Shown: positions 1 to 12,400, counted from the first letter of the stretch. The stretch is 64,000 bases of DNA from Clitopilus passeckerianus (GCA_944990035.1 CALYLX010000085.1:1-64000), one strand, 5' to 3'. Notes: generated by a model from the letters alone, not told the origin. Numbers and translations are program-made.

Positions 1-172
1 GTTTGTGCAGTTGGATGGCAATATTCTGGCTGAATATGTACCATTTCTAGAGCGCCTGCGCCCACACAAAGACAAGATCTGCACAATTGCTGTGGGCGCT
101 ACAACAAAACGAATTGAGACGTTGAGGTGTAACCGCCACCTGGAGGCCCTAGCGAGCCTCGAGGCAAGGTGA
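1..172 (+). CDS. Possible 3' fragment of a gene cut by the left edge
   Basis: One forward frame is open from base 2 to a TGA at 170-172 and gives 56 residues of ordinary composition, beginning FVQLDGNILAEY. I do not recognise a family. The exon could also continue through a GT donor near base 168 into something I cannot follow. The only support is the open frame at the window edge, so this may be chance. Confidence 0.25.
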   Translation, partial: FVQLDGNILAEYVPFLERLRPHKDKICTIAVGATTKRIETLRCNRHLEALASLEAR

Positions 173-667
173 AGGCCCATATCGACGGAATTGGCGAGTT
201 ATTCTCGACAAATTGCTGTTGTTCAAAAGCGATTGCTAGGCTGTTCCTGTCAACAAGGTCCACACCCTTGCTGTTGTTCATAAGCGAAGACAACAGCCAT
301 TGTGCGAATCTGGACCCACAGTGAAGTTAGGATACCAAAAATACAATAACTCTAGAATAAGGCATACCAGATGTTTTTGTGGATGGGTACAGGATATTGG
401 TCTACAATTTCTGGACCTTGATAGACAGAGACTCGGAGCGACGATAAAACTTTCGGGTTACATGAACTTTTAGTGCGCAGACAATTAGTTTGTGTGCATC
501 TTCAAAATTGAACCAGTGGGCCGAACAGGAAGCGTGAAATTGTTAACAGATTGCTGAACACCCTTAGAGTTCTTCCAGTATGCCACCACACCGTGAATAA
601 TAGTAGTCATTGTCTGAGTCGTTGCAGTCTTCGTTGTCACCGTTATAGGCAAGCGTGAGCAGATCAC
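173..667. other. Intergenic, no supported gene
   Basis: Only short ORFs occur here, including a 60-codon reverse ORF at 485-667 rich in Thr. None shows a domain, good splice partners or a continuing frame. The stretch also serves as the upstream region of the AT-hook gene that starts at 668. Confidence 0.5.
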
Positions 668-2075
668 ATGTTACGTCAAGCTCTTGTCGAGGTCGACAAC
701 TCGACCCTGGCGCCGTTCGCGAAATTGCCATCCTCAAGCGAAACGACGACTGTAATGGAACCAGGATACCCTTTGGAGGTCTTCAAAGCCGAAACGTTAC
801 GCGCAATGTGTCGAGACCTGGGCTACAAATTTGGCAGAGGCGCGCTTCGACGAGACATCATGATTGAGTTTCTGACAAGCGTCCAGGAAGAAGGAGGTTC
901 GCGCATTCAGCCCTCAGTTCCAATGATAATCCCTAATTGCTGTATTAAATTACAGTCGAACGAGCACTAGAGAAGTATTCATCGTCAACGGCAACGGCAG
1001 ACCCACGTTCTCCGACAAAATCTATCTCTGCACCACCCCCGTCGTCGAGTGGCCGTTCTTCCTCACGAAAAAGACCGGTTGTCTCAGACTATGATACTCG
1101 TTACAAAAACAAGCGAGTGAAAAGCACGGATGCAGGCCCCCGGAAACGTGGCCGACCTCGCAAAAGTTCGCTGGTATCAGCGCCAGCCCCGGAACCTGGT
1201 CCAAGCGTTGTCAAACGTGGTCGTGGTCGGCCTAGAAAAAGCCAACCCACTTCTGAGATTCCATCTGCGCCTGGGCCGTCTCGACCCCGTGGTCGGCCAA
1301 GAAAACGGCCGTTATCTCCTCAGCTGAACGAACGAAGTCCTTCTCCAAGGAAAAAGATCAAACCTAGTGATGATAAAACAGACGTGAAGACTCGACAGGT
1401 CTTCGATGGCATCCTGCTCCCGGACAGGAAATATAGGGCTGCTAAGACGAAAGAATTGTCACCGGAAATACCACCTTTGGGTAGAGAGGAGGACGAAATA
1501 CTACCACCTGTCGAGAACGATATTGAAGAATCGAGCCTTGGTGGGTCAAACAAAGGTTAGTGTCGTTCACACCTCGTTTTATTTCATGTTGTCTGATACA
1601 TCCCAGAAAACGAAATGCTGCCAGAAGAATCAGATATTCCCGAAGCAGCTGGTGAGTAACGACTACATGCACGTCTTTCTCTATTCTAACTTTTCCTACA
1701 GAAAATGGCTTGCCGACACCAAGGGGTACTTCTTCCATTCCTACCACATTCCGGAATCAATTACTTATGAGCTTCAGCCCTCGAACTGGCCGCCCTGGTT
1801 CAGACAGTGGGGGCAGGTCTCGGTGATGGGGTTGGCACTCAGGATGGGGTGGATGAGGATGAGGATGCAGATGCAGATGCAGAAGGAGAGCATGAAAGTG
1901 AAGATCATATCATTATTCGACCAAATATCAGTCACATTGAAGTAAGCTTACCTCATGATGGACCGTAAAGCAAATCTAACGCAGTTGCCAGGTGACAGTA
2001 GAAACTACAACTGTAACATCGATATCGGGTCCTTCAGAGGACCCAACATCTTCAGTTCTACCAGAACAGCCATAG
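668..2075 (+). CDS. AT-hook DNA-binding protein with SAP-like N-terminal segment
   Basis: Spliced model of 381 residues; exons 668-896, 956-1555, 1607-1651, 1702-1725, 1778-1941, 1992-2075. Introns are 50-59 bp and every junction keeps phase. Residues about 25-70 form a small helical segment (TLRAMCRDLGYKFGRGALRR) reminiscent of SAP/HeH motifs. Three AT-hooks with cores GRPRK or GRPRKR follow at about 138-146, 163-171 and 185-193, in a basic, Pro- and Ser-rich region. AT-hooks bind the minor groove of AT-rich DNA, so a nuclear chromatin or DNA-binding role is likely. The C-terminus is strongly acidic, with a repeated Asp-Glu/Asp-Ala run near 1850-1885, followed by a short Thr/Ser tail. The tiny 24-nt exon is the least certain part, but without the 1726-1777 intron the frame stops early. 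The SAP assignment is inference; the AT-hooks are clear. Confidence 0.75.
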
Positions 2076-2201
2076 CAGGAGACTCAAATTTTTCCTTTCG
2101 CTTTATCCTATGCTTCGATGTTGCGGTACAGAACCTGGCAATGAATTTGGCCTACGATACCTTCACGCATTGATATTCCATTTAAATCGTTATCAGGTAC
2201 T

Positions 2202-4416
2202 TTACTCGAGCCTCAAAACCTTTGAATAAAACGCCAGCTCCGTCTCCAAAGCATTCCTGATATTCTTCTCCTGGCGCCAACCGTGACCTTCACCGTCATA
2301 GAGCACGTAGTCAATCAGACCACCTTTGTCCTTCACTTTCTCAACAATCAATTCTGCCTGCTCCTTTGGCACGACACGGTCAATCTCTCCCTGAAGGATC
2401 TGTTTACCGAGCTCAATTCAGAACGCCCGGCCTCCATAATTCGAGAAAATACGCACAAGCAAAGGCGAAACAATTCTATCCGCATGGTATACCGGACTTC
2501 TAGCCTTGAAGAGCTCCGGAACGTCCTTAAAGCTTCCACCAATGAGATTGAACAGATAGTGACTCTCAAACTTGTGGGTATGGTCTTCCAGGGGCTTCAA
2601 ATCGCTGATGCCATAGAGCGAGCATCCAGCAGCGAACACGCCGACATCAGGTGCACAAGCAAGTGCAGCAAGAACAGTATACCCTCCCGCGGATCCTCCA
2701 CGGATAACCAGACGTTTCGGGTCGGCGAGGTTGTATGGTGCGGCTGCAATGGTCTTGGAAGCTTCAACGCAGTCGGAGACATCTACGAGGCCCCATTTAC
2801 CAACGAGGCGGTTGATGTAGGGTCTTCCATAGCCTGAGGAGCCGCCGTAATTCACGTCCAGCCTGTGGAATATTGGCACGTTCAGCCATAGAACACCGAT
2901 AAAGAAAATTGGGAACTGCTCACCAAGCGAACCCGCGAGATGTAAAGTATCGGATGCTCCACAACAGACCTTGTTGGCTAAGGGAAGTGGGCCCTCCATG
3001 GGCGCTGACGACGCATGGAGGCAGCTCTCCCTGGATGCTAGAGCCAGAATATTCTGGGTTTGTGGGAGGGTAGTAAACGACATGGATGGGATCGCCATTT
3101 TCAGCCTTCAGGGTCAAAGGCTTGGGCACAGAGATATACTCTCTAGAAATTGGGGGACCGGAGGCAGGCTTGAGAACCTCGAATTCCGTGGTGGGGCTGC
3201 CTCTTCCCAGGTTGGATACCTTCAACTTGACGATTGTGGATTCTTCGTCGACCTTCTCTCCTTTGAACACGATCTCTCCCTTCTCACGAGAAACCGATCG
3301 AATCAAGCTGATGACGACGTAGGGTGTCTCGATTGTCTGAGCCTCGGAAGGTTGTGTGAGATCAACGAGCTGCAGCGCATTACGCCCGTCAAAGTAAGTA
3401 ACAAATACAGCGTAGCGGCCCGCCTCGTCGACGAAGGCGTAAGGGAACATATGGAGCTGCCACATGGGTTGGCCAAACTCCCGCTCGGCTGGTTTGGACA
3501 AGGCTGGAGATCCCTTTCCGGCTGTATACTTCCATGGGTTGATATAGCCAGACTCGTCAGAGGTGTGAACGAGGGTGTCAGTCGTAGACCAGGCAGGGTA
3601 GGCGCAGCTGATAGCCCCCTTCTTTCCTCCGACGAAGGCTTTGTTTCGTATCTCGGTGGAACTTCCATCTGTGTGGAATTCGCCTGTGTATATAAGGGAG
3701 CCTTCCCATGGCATGTCTGGATGATTCCATTCCTGCCAAGCGATATGACGCCCATCCGGAGCGAACTTGGGCTGAGCGTAGAAATCTGCCCCTTTAGCCA
3801 ACGAAGTGACCTTGCGATCGTTGACATGTATGACGCAGAGAGTGTTGGCCACATCGTGGGGATTATCGTTGGTGTGATCCTCCTGGACCGCAACTAGTAA
3901 ATCGGGGCGATTTGGGTGCACAGCAAAGCCAGCATAACGAAGAACCTCGCTTTCTGAAGAACTAAGTTTACTTGTCGAGTAAACAATCTAAATTGTTAGA
4001 CTGACCTGGTGTGATGGCTTCAGGTTCCTTGCCGTCGTTTAAATTGAGTTTGTAAACCCTCCCATCCTTGAAGCTGGAGAAGAACGCGGTGCCATCATAA
4101 ATGACTGCGGCTGCTCCGCCATATTCATGTACAGCTGTTCGGATGTTCCATCCTTCCCCGATAGCATCTTTGCGGGCTGCGGTGTCTACCAGCACAATGC
4201 GTCCTGCTTCGGATGGTCTACTCTCTAGATCATAGACCTTCGAAGTAGCCGGATCGACGAGGATATCCTGGATGATGGTGGACTTCCTGACAGTGCATGA
4301 GCTAGAGCCATTTTAAAAACCTTTCAACAGATATTGGCGGTACGCACACCCTTTGTTATAGACTCTGCGCTAATTGGAGATGACCAAGTGCCATAGGGTG
4401 CTGTCTTCGTCGCCAT
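2202..4416 (-). CDS. Prolyl oligopeptidase family (S9) serine peptidase
   Basis: Spliced model of 659 residues, the usual size for S9C-type dipeptidyl/acylaminoacyl peptidases; exons (in transcript order) 4348-4416, 4006-4282, 2924-3953, 2457-2862, 2202-2399. The N-terminal half resembles a TolB/beta-propeller region. The C-terminal half is an alpha/beta hydrolase: HGGPT oxyanion segment, DVNYGGSSGYGR, nucleophile elbow GGSAGG with Ser at about residue 516, Asp in EIDRVV at about 600, and His in GEGHGW at about 632. The complete Ser-Asp-His triad suggests an active enzyme that releases peptides or acyl-amino acids, probably in the cytosol because no signal peptide is visible. The first intron's acceptor (near 4283) is the weakest junction; the other phases agree exactly. 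Substrate preference cannot be read from sequence. Confidence 0.92.
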
Positions 4417-4534
4417 CGTAGAACAATCAGGAATTTAGGACTTAGGACCAGTAGAGCAGGGTACAAGTTGGATGGCGCAGCCTATCTGTTATCGGACCGA
4501 ATTAGCCGAATCTAATCGCCGTGAGTACTTTCTG

Positions 4535-4557
4535 TTTAGGGCTGGTCTTTGCGTGAC
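4535..4557 (+). promoter_or_regulatory. Shared upstream element, copy A
   Basis: Reads TTTAGGGCTGGTC then TTTGCGTGAC, 159 bp before the MYND gene A start. The same motif precedes all eight MYND paralogues in this window. Its function is inferred only from recurrence. Confidence 0.55.
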
Positions 4558-4693
4558 CTTTCCCAGACACCGAGCGCCGAGCGTTAGACGTTCCGCAGGA
4601 CCACCATCCTCTATTTCCACTCAAACGGCAAATATACCAGAAGTTTCTGAATCTTCCATTGCCAAGCTCTTGCCTTTGGCCTACCTATCAAGG

Positions 4694-5853
4694 ATGGCGC
4701 CTGTCAAATTAAAACTTGAAGGAGAGACCTACCAAGTGGGCCAAGCGTTCCCAAGCAAGCCGGTGACCTCGACCAACTCATTTGCTTGTCTCCTCGGTAA
4801 ACTAAACGGGTTATGGAAATTGTTGGATGTAATTCTGAGGAAAACAACCTTTAGGTCTCGTTGATGATCCAGGTTTTGCCAATGTGATTCCAGACGAGTG
4901 TCAAAGGTGTGAGATTGTGTTAAGCCTGGTGAGTAAAGTCATTTCCCATCTATTGCGTTGTGAACTAGTGACTGAAGATATTTAGCTTGAGAACAACGAA
5001 AAGCTCATGCCTGCCCACCAAAGACAGGTCCAGGATGCCGAATTTGCTGCCCTATACCTCCCTCAACTCGTCGACCGGGTCGTAAACCTTTCATCGCCTC
5101 TTCCAAAAGTTCCGGAGTACCTGCAAAAGGATCTGCTTATGGACAATGCATACACTCGAATGCTTGGAAAGCTAACAGGCACATATTACATTGCCAAGTA
5201 TCTGAAGTCTAACAACCCCATCGCTCTCAACAACGAAGTTCTCATACCAGTTCTCGCCGAGCGTCTCGTCGCCGTAGGACCTGAATGGACCCACTGGTTT
5301 GAGAACCCCCCGAAACCATCAGTTGACTATCGAGCGAAAGCGTCATTCTTCGTACGAATGCTTTTCGAGCTACTCATCAATGCTCCGGTTCACAAGAATC
5401 GGAAAGACGTCCTCTCACCCAAGCTTCGGAAATCATTGAGAGATCGAATCGTTATCTGGTGGATCAGGTCAGGACCAGACGAAGACCTCAGGTTTTCCAC
5501 ATGTTTGATTGCTTCTCTTCTGGTCCCCGCTCAGAGTTTGAATCAATTGATACACGACTCACAAAAATCCTTCAGCAAGAATGCCTGTTCTCTCCCCGAA
5601 TGCACGGCGAAGCAATCCCTCAAAGAATGCGCTAGGTCGATCTGAGTTTTTATCGTGATTCAAAACAGGACTAAACTTCGTCCCGAAATAGGTGCCAAGC
5701 TGTGCTCTACGTGAGTTTTTCACCCCTTTCCGACGTGCATGAGGCTGTTGGTGCTGACATTAAAATATGCAGTGTTCAGACTCCCATCAGAAGCAGCATT
5801 GGAAACATGCGTCACAGCCGCATAGGCTTGCCTGCTTTGAGACCTGGTACTAA
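4694..5853 (+). CDS. MYND-type zinc finger protein, paralogue A
   Basis: 308-residue model; exons 4694-4796, 4855-4928, 4986-5635, 5692-5710, 5773-5853. Exons 1-2 are a short variable N-terminus ending LLG. Exon 3 encodes a helical domain of about 215 residues (EFAALYLPQLVDR, LMDNAYTRML, KYLKSNNPIA, KSLRDR) shared by all eight copies and not assignable to a named fold. The C-terminus is a MYND finger split over three exons: CSLPEC, ECARC, the 19-nt exon encoding CQAVLY, then CSDSHQKQHW and a final His/Cys segment ending CFETWY. MYND fingers bind zinc and usually recruit protein partners. The fourth-knuckle Cys is His here. An in-frame ATG exists at 4472, but the shared upstream element would then be coding, so I prefer 4694. 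Biological role unknown. Confidence 0.85.
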
Positions 5854-6167
5854 AGTTGTATAGACTATTCGGACACTCCTGTTTGCTCGTAGTTGGTCCC
5901 TCGATTACGAGGTTCACCATGGATGGACGCCATATCCGAGTCGCCCATGTACTCATCGTCGTGTATTATGACTTCTAGTTAGATCTACATAGTGTATAAG
6001 TTCCATAATCAGACTATGTACCTTTTAATCTCCTCTACTGTGTATTAACAAATATCAAAGAGTCGGAATGGGGAGTAGTAGGAACACTCGGAAGTAGGAC
6101 TGAACCGCTCGCTATCTGTGGCCTTCAAACGACTCGTCGGATACGTTACTGACCGAATCGTGGGTAG

Positions 6168-6190
6168 TTTAGGGCTGGTCTTTTCGCGAC
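6168..6190 (+). promoter_or_regulatory. Shared upstream element, copy B
   Basis: Reads TTTAGGGCTGGTC then TTTTCGCGAC, 113 bp before the start of MYND gene B and nearly identical to copies A and C. Confidence 0.55.
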
Positions 6191-6280
6191 ATCTGGATCA
6201 TGGCCATCTCGTCTAACGCTGGTTTCCTCGTTTTCCGACAGTAAACCTCAGCAACTGACGCATACACCTGAACCAAACTG

Positions 6281-7503
6281 ATGCGCCCTTTCACAAGCCT
6301 TCTATCGCCAAGGCCGGCGCTTGTGATTGCAGATCCGGGGCAACTTCAAGAGGCTCTCAACGTCCTAGGAACACTGGTGACCTCGAGCTACTGGTTTGCT
6401 TGTGTACTCGGTAAAATAGACTGGTTCCAGAACCGTGGGTGAACTTCTGAGGATATGAACTTTCAGACATTTTTAGCGGTCCAAATCCTATATCGATTGA
6501 AGATGAGCACCAGAGGTGTCAAATTGTTACGAGCCTGCCAGTGGTTAGCTGAGCCATCACCCCGATTGTGCACTGAACTTGTGACTGACTACAAGCTGCT
6601 CAGCTCCATAGTAATGGCCAGTTGCTGACTGGTGATCAAAGGCAAACTCACGCCGCTGAATTTTCCGCCCTCTATCTCCCGCAACTTGTGGATCGGATTG
6701 TAAACCTGTCATCCCCTCTTCCAGGCAAGCTTCCAGGGATACCGAACGACATGCAAAACGAATGGCTTCTGGACAACGCATACACCCGGATGCTTTCGAT
6801 GCTACAATACACAGGTTATATTGTCAAATATCTGAAGTCTGACAACCCCATTGCCGCCAACAACGAGCTTCTTATCACTGTTATTACTCGGCGACTTCTT
6901 GCTGTACGCCCTGAATGGACTTCTTGGTTTAAACACTCCCCCGGACTAGAACCACATGATGACCACCGAACGAAGGCAGGATTCTTCGTAAAGATGATCT
7001 TCGAGCTGCTCATAACTGCCCCAGCCCAAAAGCCTCGGAAAAATATCCTATCTCCCAAGCTTTTGAAGTCGTTGAGAAATCGAATTGTTATCTTTGCTCT
7101 CACGTCGGGGTCCCATGAATCCCTCAGGTCTTCCTCGCGTATAATTATGAATTTCATGGTCCCCCCTGTGAGCCTACATAAATCAATCCACGAAATGCGG
7201 ACAACCTTAAGAATGTGGAATAAATGTTCTTTACCCGAATGCTGGGAAAAGCGATCCCTCAAAGAATGTGCGAGGTTGGTCTGAGTCGTATTATTTAGTT
7301 GTGTCTGGACTAAAACTTACTTTCAAAAGGTGCCAAGCTGTGCTTTATGTGGGTCTTTTGCATCGGCTTTCCGACGTACATGCTGACGGAGGCGATTACC
7401 AACCTTGAAAATAACGCCGTAGTGTTCAGATGCCCATCAGAAGCAGCACTAGAAACATGCTTCAGAACCACACAGGCTTGCCTGCTTCGAGACCTGGTAC
7501 TAG
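6281..7503 (+). CDS. MYND-type zinc finger protein, paralogue B, with nonsense codon in the finger
   Basis: Exons 6281-6410, 6467-6543, 6604-7274, 7330-7348, 7423-7452, or to 7503 if the internal stop is ignored. Same architecture as its neighbour A: N-terminus ending VLG, the shared helical domain (EFSALYLPQLVDR, LLDNAYTRML, KYLKSDNPIA), then CSLPEC, ECARC, CQAVLY and CSDAHQKQH. The next codon, Trp in every other copy, is TAG at 7450-7452. Beyond it the frame continues cleanly to the family ending CFETWY and a TAG at 7501-7503. The predicted protein is therefore 308 residues, lacking the last finger ligands, instead of about 325. This could be a very recent pseudogene, a truncated functional form, or a stop that is recoded. 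Everything upstream is intact. Confidence 0.8.
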
Positions 7504-7779
7504 ATTATCTGAGACTATTAGGGCCTTCGTGTTTGGCCGCAGTCCCCAATTGCAAGGCTCTGTATGGACTGAGGCATATTGCTCCTGTGTTCTCAACGTG
7601 TATAATGATTTCTAGCTGGCCAGACTTAGGGTACAATCCCACATGTTATAATAAAATAATAACGATTAATGAATGGTCGGAATGTAGAACAGGAACATAT
7701 CCGGGTCGACTAAACATTCAAGTTGAACGCCTGGTAGGAAAGTTCCGGTCCAGGATGTTAAAACGTGAGAGCTTTTGGT

Positions 7780-7800
7780 GTAGGGCAGGTCTTTTCGCGC
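7780..7800 (+). promoter_or_regulatory. Shared upstream element, copy C
   Basis: Reads GTAGGGCAGGTC then TTTTCGCGC, 163 bp before the start of MYND gene C. Confidence 0.55.
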
Positions 7801-7942
7801 AACTGCTTCACACCGCCGTCCGTCTTCACCGAAGTTGATCCCTAACAACCAGGTTCTTGTATGCGTCGGCACTCGCATTCAATTCGAGTAAATTACAAGG
7901 CACCTCTATCTGTAAACATCTGAATTCAGGTATCATCGATCC

Positions 7943-9094
7943 ATGACTGATGCACTGACCACTGGAGCGGTTTCAAATGTAGAACTCGCATCCATTCTCG
8001 GTAATCTGTCTTCTCTGCAAAATATTGAACCCTTCTCCTGAGTGGAAGGGACTATTAGGCTTCACAAATTGCTCGCGTACCGGAGCTCAGGGTCCGACCG
8101 AGATGCATGACGAGATAAAGAGGTGTGAAATCGTCTCCGAGGTGGTTAGTAGAACTGTAGCTGTGTCATCTACAAGGGGAACTGAAACTGACAATAACTT
8201 GTACTGGCAGCTTTCAGGCAAGCTGCGGATATTGTCTGCTCACCAATGGAATGTTCATACCTGCGAATTCGCGGCTCTATATCTCCCTCAAATCGTCGAC
8301 AGATATATAAACCTCCAGTGTCCTCTCCCAGGAATACGCGATTACATGCAGGACGAGATCCTCCTTGATAATGCATATACGCGGGTACTCGGATGGCTAC
8401 AAACGACACCCTATTTCGTGAAATACTTAAAGTCCAGCAACCCAATCGCAGCCAACAATAAGCTTCTAGTCACGGTTATGACACGGCGCCTTCTCGCCGT
8501 AGGCTCTGCTTGGACTCGTTGGTTTGACCAGCCTCCCGACTGGGCACCTTTCGACTACCGAACGAAAGCACGATTCTTTGCGCATATGCTGTTCCGCATC
8601 CTTGTGGCATACTCCGGCGAGAAAAACCGGACAGATACATTGTCGCCCGAATTACGGAAGTCACTGAAACGTCAAATGTTCACATGGTGGTTATTGGGTG
8701 GACCACGAGAGGACCTCAAAAAAGAAGTAACAGCAATAGCACCTCTCCTGAATCCTAAAACTCAGGCGCGCCCCGAGGTGAAAGAGCTAACAAAAGGACT
8801 ACGCAAGAGTATGGGCATGATGGATATATGCGGTTTACCTGGATGCGACAAAAACGGGGCCCTCAAAGAATGTGCAAGGTCGGTCCAGTTCCTTCTTCGG
8901 CGTGGGTCTCAAGTTCACCTCGTCCTCTACAAAGGTGTCAAACCGTACGATATGTAAGAAACCCGTTGATCAGCTCATCTTGTTTGCCGTGCTGACACTC
9001 CAACTTCAAATAGTGCTCAGACTCTCACCAAAAGGAGCACTGGAAACTCGCTTCACAACCGCATAAAGACGTCTGCTTTGAGACCTGGTACTAG
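7943..9094 (+). CDS. MYND-type zinc finger protein, paralogue C
   Basis: 303-residue model; exons 7943-8000, 8059-8144, 8211-8878, 8935-8953, 9014-9094. The N-terminus is short (20 residues before the first intron, ending ILG). The 66-bp second intron is stop-free and in frame, so unspliced message would add 22 residues. The helical domain is conserved (EFAALYLPQIVDR, LLDNAYTRVL, KYLKSSNPIA). The finger is complete: CGLPGC, ECARC, CQTVRY from the 19-nt exon, CSDSHQKEHW, and an ending CFETWY as in A. With A and B it forms a tight forward tandem array with about 430-bp spacers. It is distinguishable from the right-hand array (D-H) by the CFETWY tail and LPxC knuckle, so the two arrays probably expanded separately. 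Function unknown. Confidence 0.85.
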
Positions 9095-9454
9095 CATGCT
9101 GAAAATGAAAATTCGATTTTACTTACTCCAGCGTGATATTGCGAGTGTCGAGCAATGACCAACCAGATATTGAATAGGTATCATGTTCTCGCTATGACCC
9201 TTCGGAAAGGGGGATTTTTGGTGAGGTACATCCAGCACACACAAGGAACATGGAACTCGTTGCTCGGATGGAGAGGGAGAGCCCAAAGAAACTTTTCTTC
9301 CGAAACCCTATCTATTGGGGAAAACGTCATTTCAGAAGGTCAGTCCACATTGGACCTGATTTTTGAGCATGAACCGATGGACATGCACGATACTGGATTA
9401 GCATTGTCCTTCTACTTTGGTTCACAGCTGTTACGATCTAGTGTTCCCTCGTGA
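9095..9454. other. Intergenic between convergent genes
   Basis: Separates MYND gene C from the convergent vWFA gene. A 99-codon forward ORF (9155-9454) has no recognisable content and no splice partners, so I treat it as chance. Confidence 0.5.
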
Positions 9455-12400
9455 TCAATTATCCTCGTCCTCGTCATGCATCTCGAAGTCCCAGCAGCCA
9501 CCATGTTTCTCTGCCATATGTTCGTAGCAATCCGCGCTGCTCCAGTTCGCATCTCCCGCGCCACATACATGACAGAAGTGGGTTCCACAGCTGCATTCAA
9601 TGTGGTTACATCCATCAATCTGCATCAGATAGTTAGAAGGCTGTCCAAGGGGTTTCAAGGGCCTTCGTACCTTGTCTACAGGAGTCTTGCATGTTGGACA
9701 GCGCGTGATGCGAACGGTCTTCTGGTTCTTGATCTCGTTTGCCACTGCGCGTCGACGCTCCCTGTTTTGGCGATACCCTTCCAGCTCGTCATCCTCCTCC
9801 TGCTGCACCATAGTGACCGCCCGTTCCGATATCTCGATGCAGTCCCTACACCTGAAACCAACAATAGGTGGTAAAGGTCCCTGTGCGCATACACGTTCAA
9901 ACGCTTGCTTGGCAAATCCACATTCAATACACCAAGCATAGAACCACTGCCGATCAGAGATGGCGTTCTTGAGGTTGCCTAGGGCCATGGCTTGAGGGTT
10001 ATATCGAGAAATGGTATGGTGGTCAGGAAGTCGGCGGCAGAAGGGGCACATAAGCTCCATGATGTTCAGCAATCGTCCAGGTTTAGCATTTGAATACTAT
10101 GTCAAAGAACAGTTAGGCCAAGTTAGATCTTGCTTCGGGAGACTCACCCATGTTTGCAAGCAGTCGTTGTCAGCCCTATGCTTGCATCCTGATCGACCGC
10201 AAGCCGGCATCAACTTGCTCTTGGGCATGTCACCGAAACACAGCGCGCAGCATCCGAGTTCAACCGTTCCAGTCTCGATCCAGCGTTCTACCTGCTGCCG
10301 CGCTTCATGTGGTTCATGAACAGGCTTGGATTTCAGCTCAAGCTTCAGCTTCTTGTCCACAGGGACGGGATCAAAGACGGAGGTGCCATGTTCCGTCATG
10401 AGCTTGAAGGCAGATTTGCCATGGAACAGGTCAGCATTTGGTTTGACTCCGAGCCAGGACAGTCCATTTTCCTTCACCAGAGAATGAACAGAAGTCTCAA
10501 CTTCAACGATGCTGGAGACCTGGCTGTTTGGCTGGCATGCATAGCAAAGGTATTTTGCGTTGCCCTTGTTGCGAAGGTAAACTGGAGTGACGATCCGGTT
10601 CTTGCAGCGTGAACATTCTTGCCAGGGACACTTCCTCTTTTGACGGCAGTACCAGCACTTCGGACGAACCTATAAATTGCCCTAGTCAGTTTCGTTTATG
10701 ACTCCTTAAACCCCATAAGTACTCACGTTGAGACCTTTGTGGTCTTCTACTACATACTGGGCTCGGCAGTCCTTCATCGAGCACTCGACCCAGCAACTCG
10801 CCATCTAAAATCGGTCAGTAGAGTACGAGCAGAACAGCGGTTATGAGTACCTCTCCGTCGGTTTGGAACTTGATCGCATCTTGCTTGTCCTTGAGGTCTA
10901 CACAAAGACCACACACGCCTTTCTGGTCTTCGCTCATCAAAGTAACGCTACGCCTACGGTAAAAATGGTAAGAACGAGCATTTTAGAAGTGGAAAAATGC
11001 ACCCACATCACATTACAATAAGAGCATTCAATCTTGTGGTCACCTACTCCCGTAGTCTTCTCCGGCGTCCACCCCAGCTTGACATTGAGATTTGACTGCA
11101 TGTTCAGTTCAATCAACCTGTATCGCCTCATGGCCTGATATGTCTTTTTCTCTTCGGCCGACAGGACTAGGCCCTCGGGCGCGGATAGCAGGAACTTGGC
11201 GCATTCGAAACTAACATTCTCCGGGATTTCGAGATTCACCCAGGTGCCCTTGAGTGGCGTCAAGATTTCCAATGCCTTCTCGCGAAGGAAAGGGACGCCA
11301 GTGACCAGGGCAAGGACAGCAGTGATGGAAGCTGAGCGTGGAGGATACAAAGTACCAGGGACGACCAGGTGAGGGACAGTGCGGAAGAACTCCTGAGCAG
11401 ACAAAGAAAGTGGAATATATCGGTGCCCGGGTGCCATCTCTACATCCGCCTCGACAAGCTTTGAAAACTCAAGTTAGCATAATGGTGTGTCCCGTTGTGG
11501 ACGAAGTCGTACCTTAAGGTGTGTGAAGACGGAGGCTACCTTCCTCAAAACTTCCGAATAGCAACTCCTGGAGACCTCCAGCAGCTCGGTGCGCGTTAAG
11601 CCGACCTCTGTGTCTAGATCTAAGCAAACCTTGGGTCCGCCGGGCTCAACCTTGGCAAGCATCTCTTCAATTTTGGCCGTGGCGTCGAAGCTGCTATCTA
11701 GCCAATCCTGGAGAGCCTTCTTCTGAGTAGGGTCAGAAATTGAGCCAACCTTTTGGCTGAAGGCATTAAGCAGCTTCGCCTGCTCAGGAGTGGAGGGTTG
11801 ACTGCACACTGCCCGCCAAACTTGACCAAAAACGTTGTTGAGTGTCAGGGCAACGACATTCTTCTCAATGACGTTGTGAAGGGAAGCGTAAACCTGTTCT
11901 TGATAATGTGTATCCGACGGATTTTGGAGTCGCTGGACAAAGGACATTGTAGGGAGATCTTCTCCCGAAGGAATGTCGGAAGCATGAAGTTGGGACAGGC
12001 GAATGGGACGTAGTGGGGCGGGCTTGGTCGAAGACGCCTGGGGATTCAGAGGAGGTGGTAGGAAGCCGAAAGCGCCGGCTAGTTCATCAGTCAGAAGGGG
12101 TTGAATCTCTCTCGGAGAATCAATGAACTGGGAGAATTTGACCTTCTCCGATTCAAGGCGGGTGTCGATATCGGCCCCTTGTCCCATCCACTGGAGAATG
12201 ACTTCCAGGCTCAGGCGGGAAATTGCTGAGCCACTTTGGGTATCAGAGGAGACGCAAAGACCTCCAGTGAGCTGAGATAAGAGGACATAGAATGACGCGG
12301 CGTCATTGTCTTCTAGAATCCTTGGAATGAAAGAGAACACTGTCACTTTCATCTTCCTTGCCAGCTTCGACAGCTTCACCCAATCTGTGGAACCTTGTGG

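Noticed and set aside
2971..3897. 308-codon forward ORF opposite the S9 peptidase
   Set aside because: It is the antisense shadow of the peptidase's largest exon; the reverse strand carries clear family motifs and the forward product has none.
4472..4693. Upstream in-frame ATG extending MYND gene A
   Set aside because: It would place the shared upstream element inside the coding sequence, unlike all other copies; the extension has no counterpart in paralogues.
9155..9454. 99-codon forward ORF after MYND gene C
   Set aside because: No similarity to the MYND exons and no recognisable motif.
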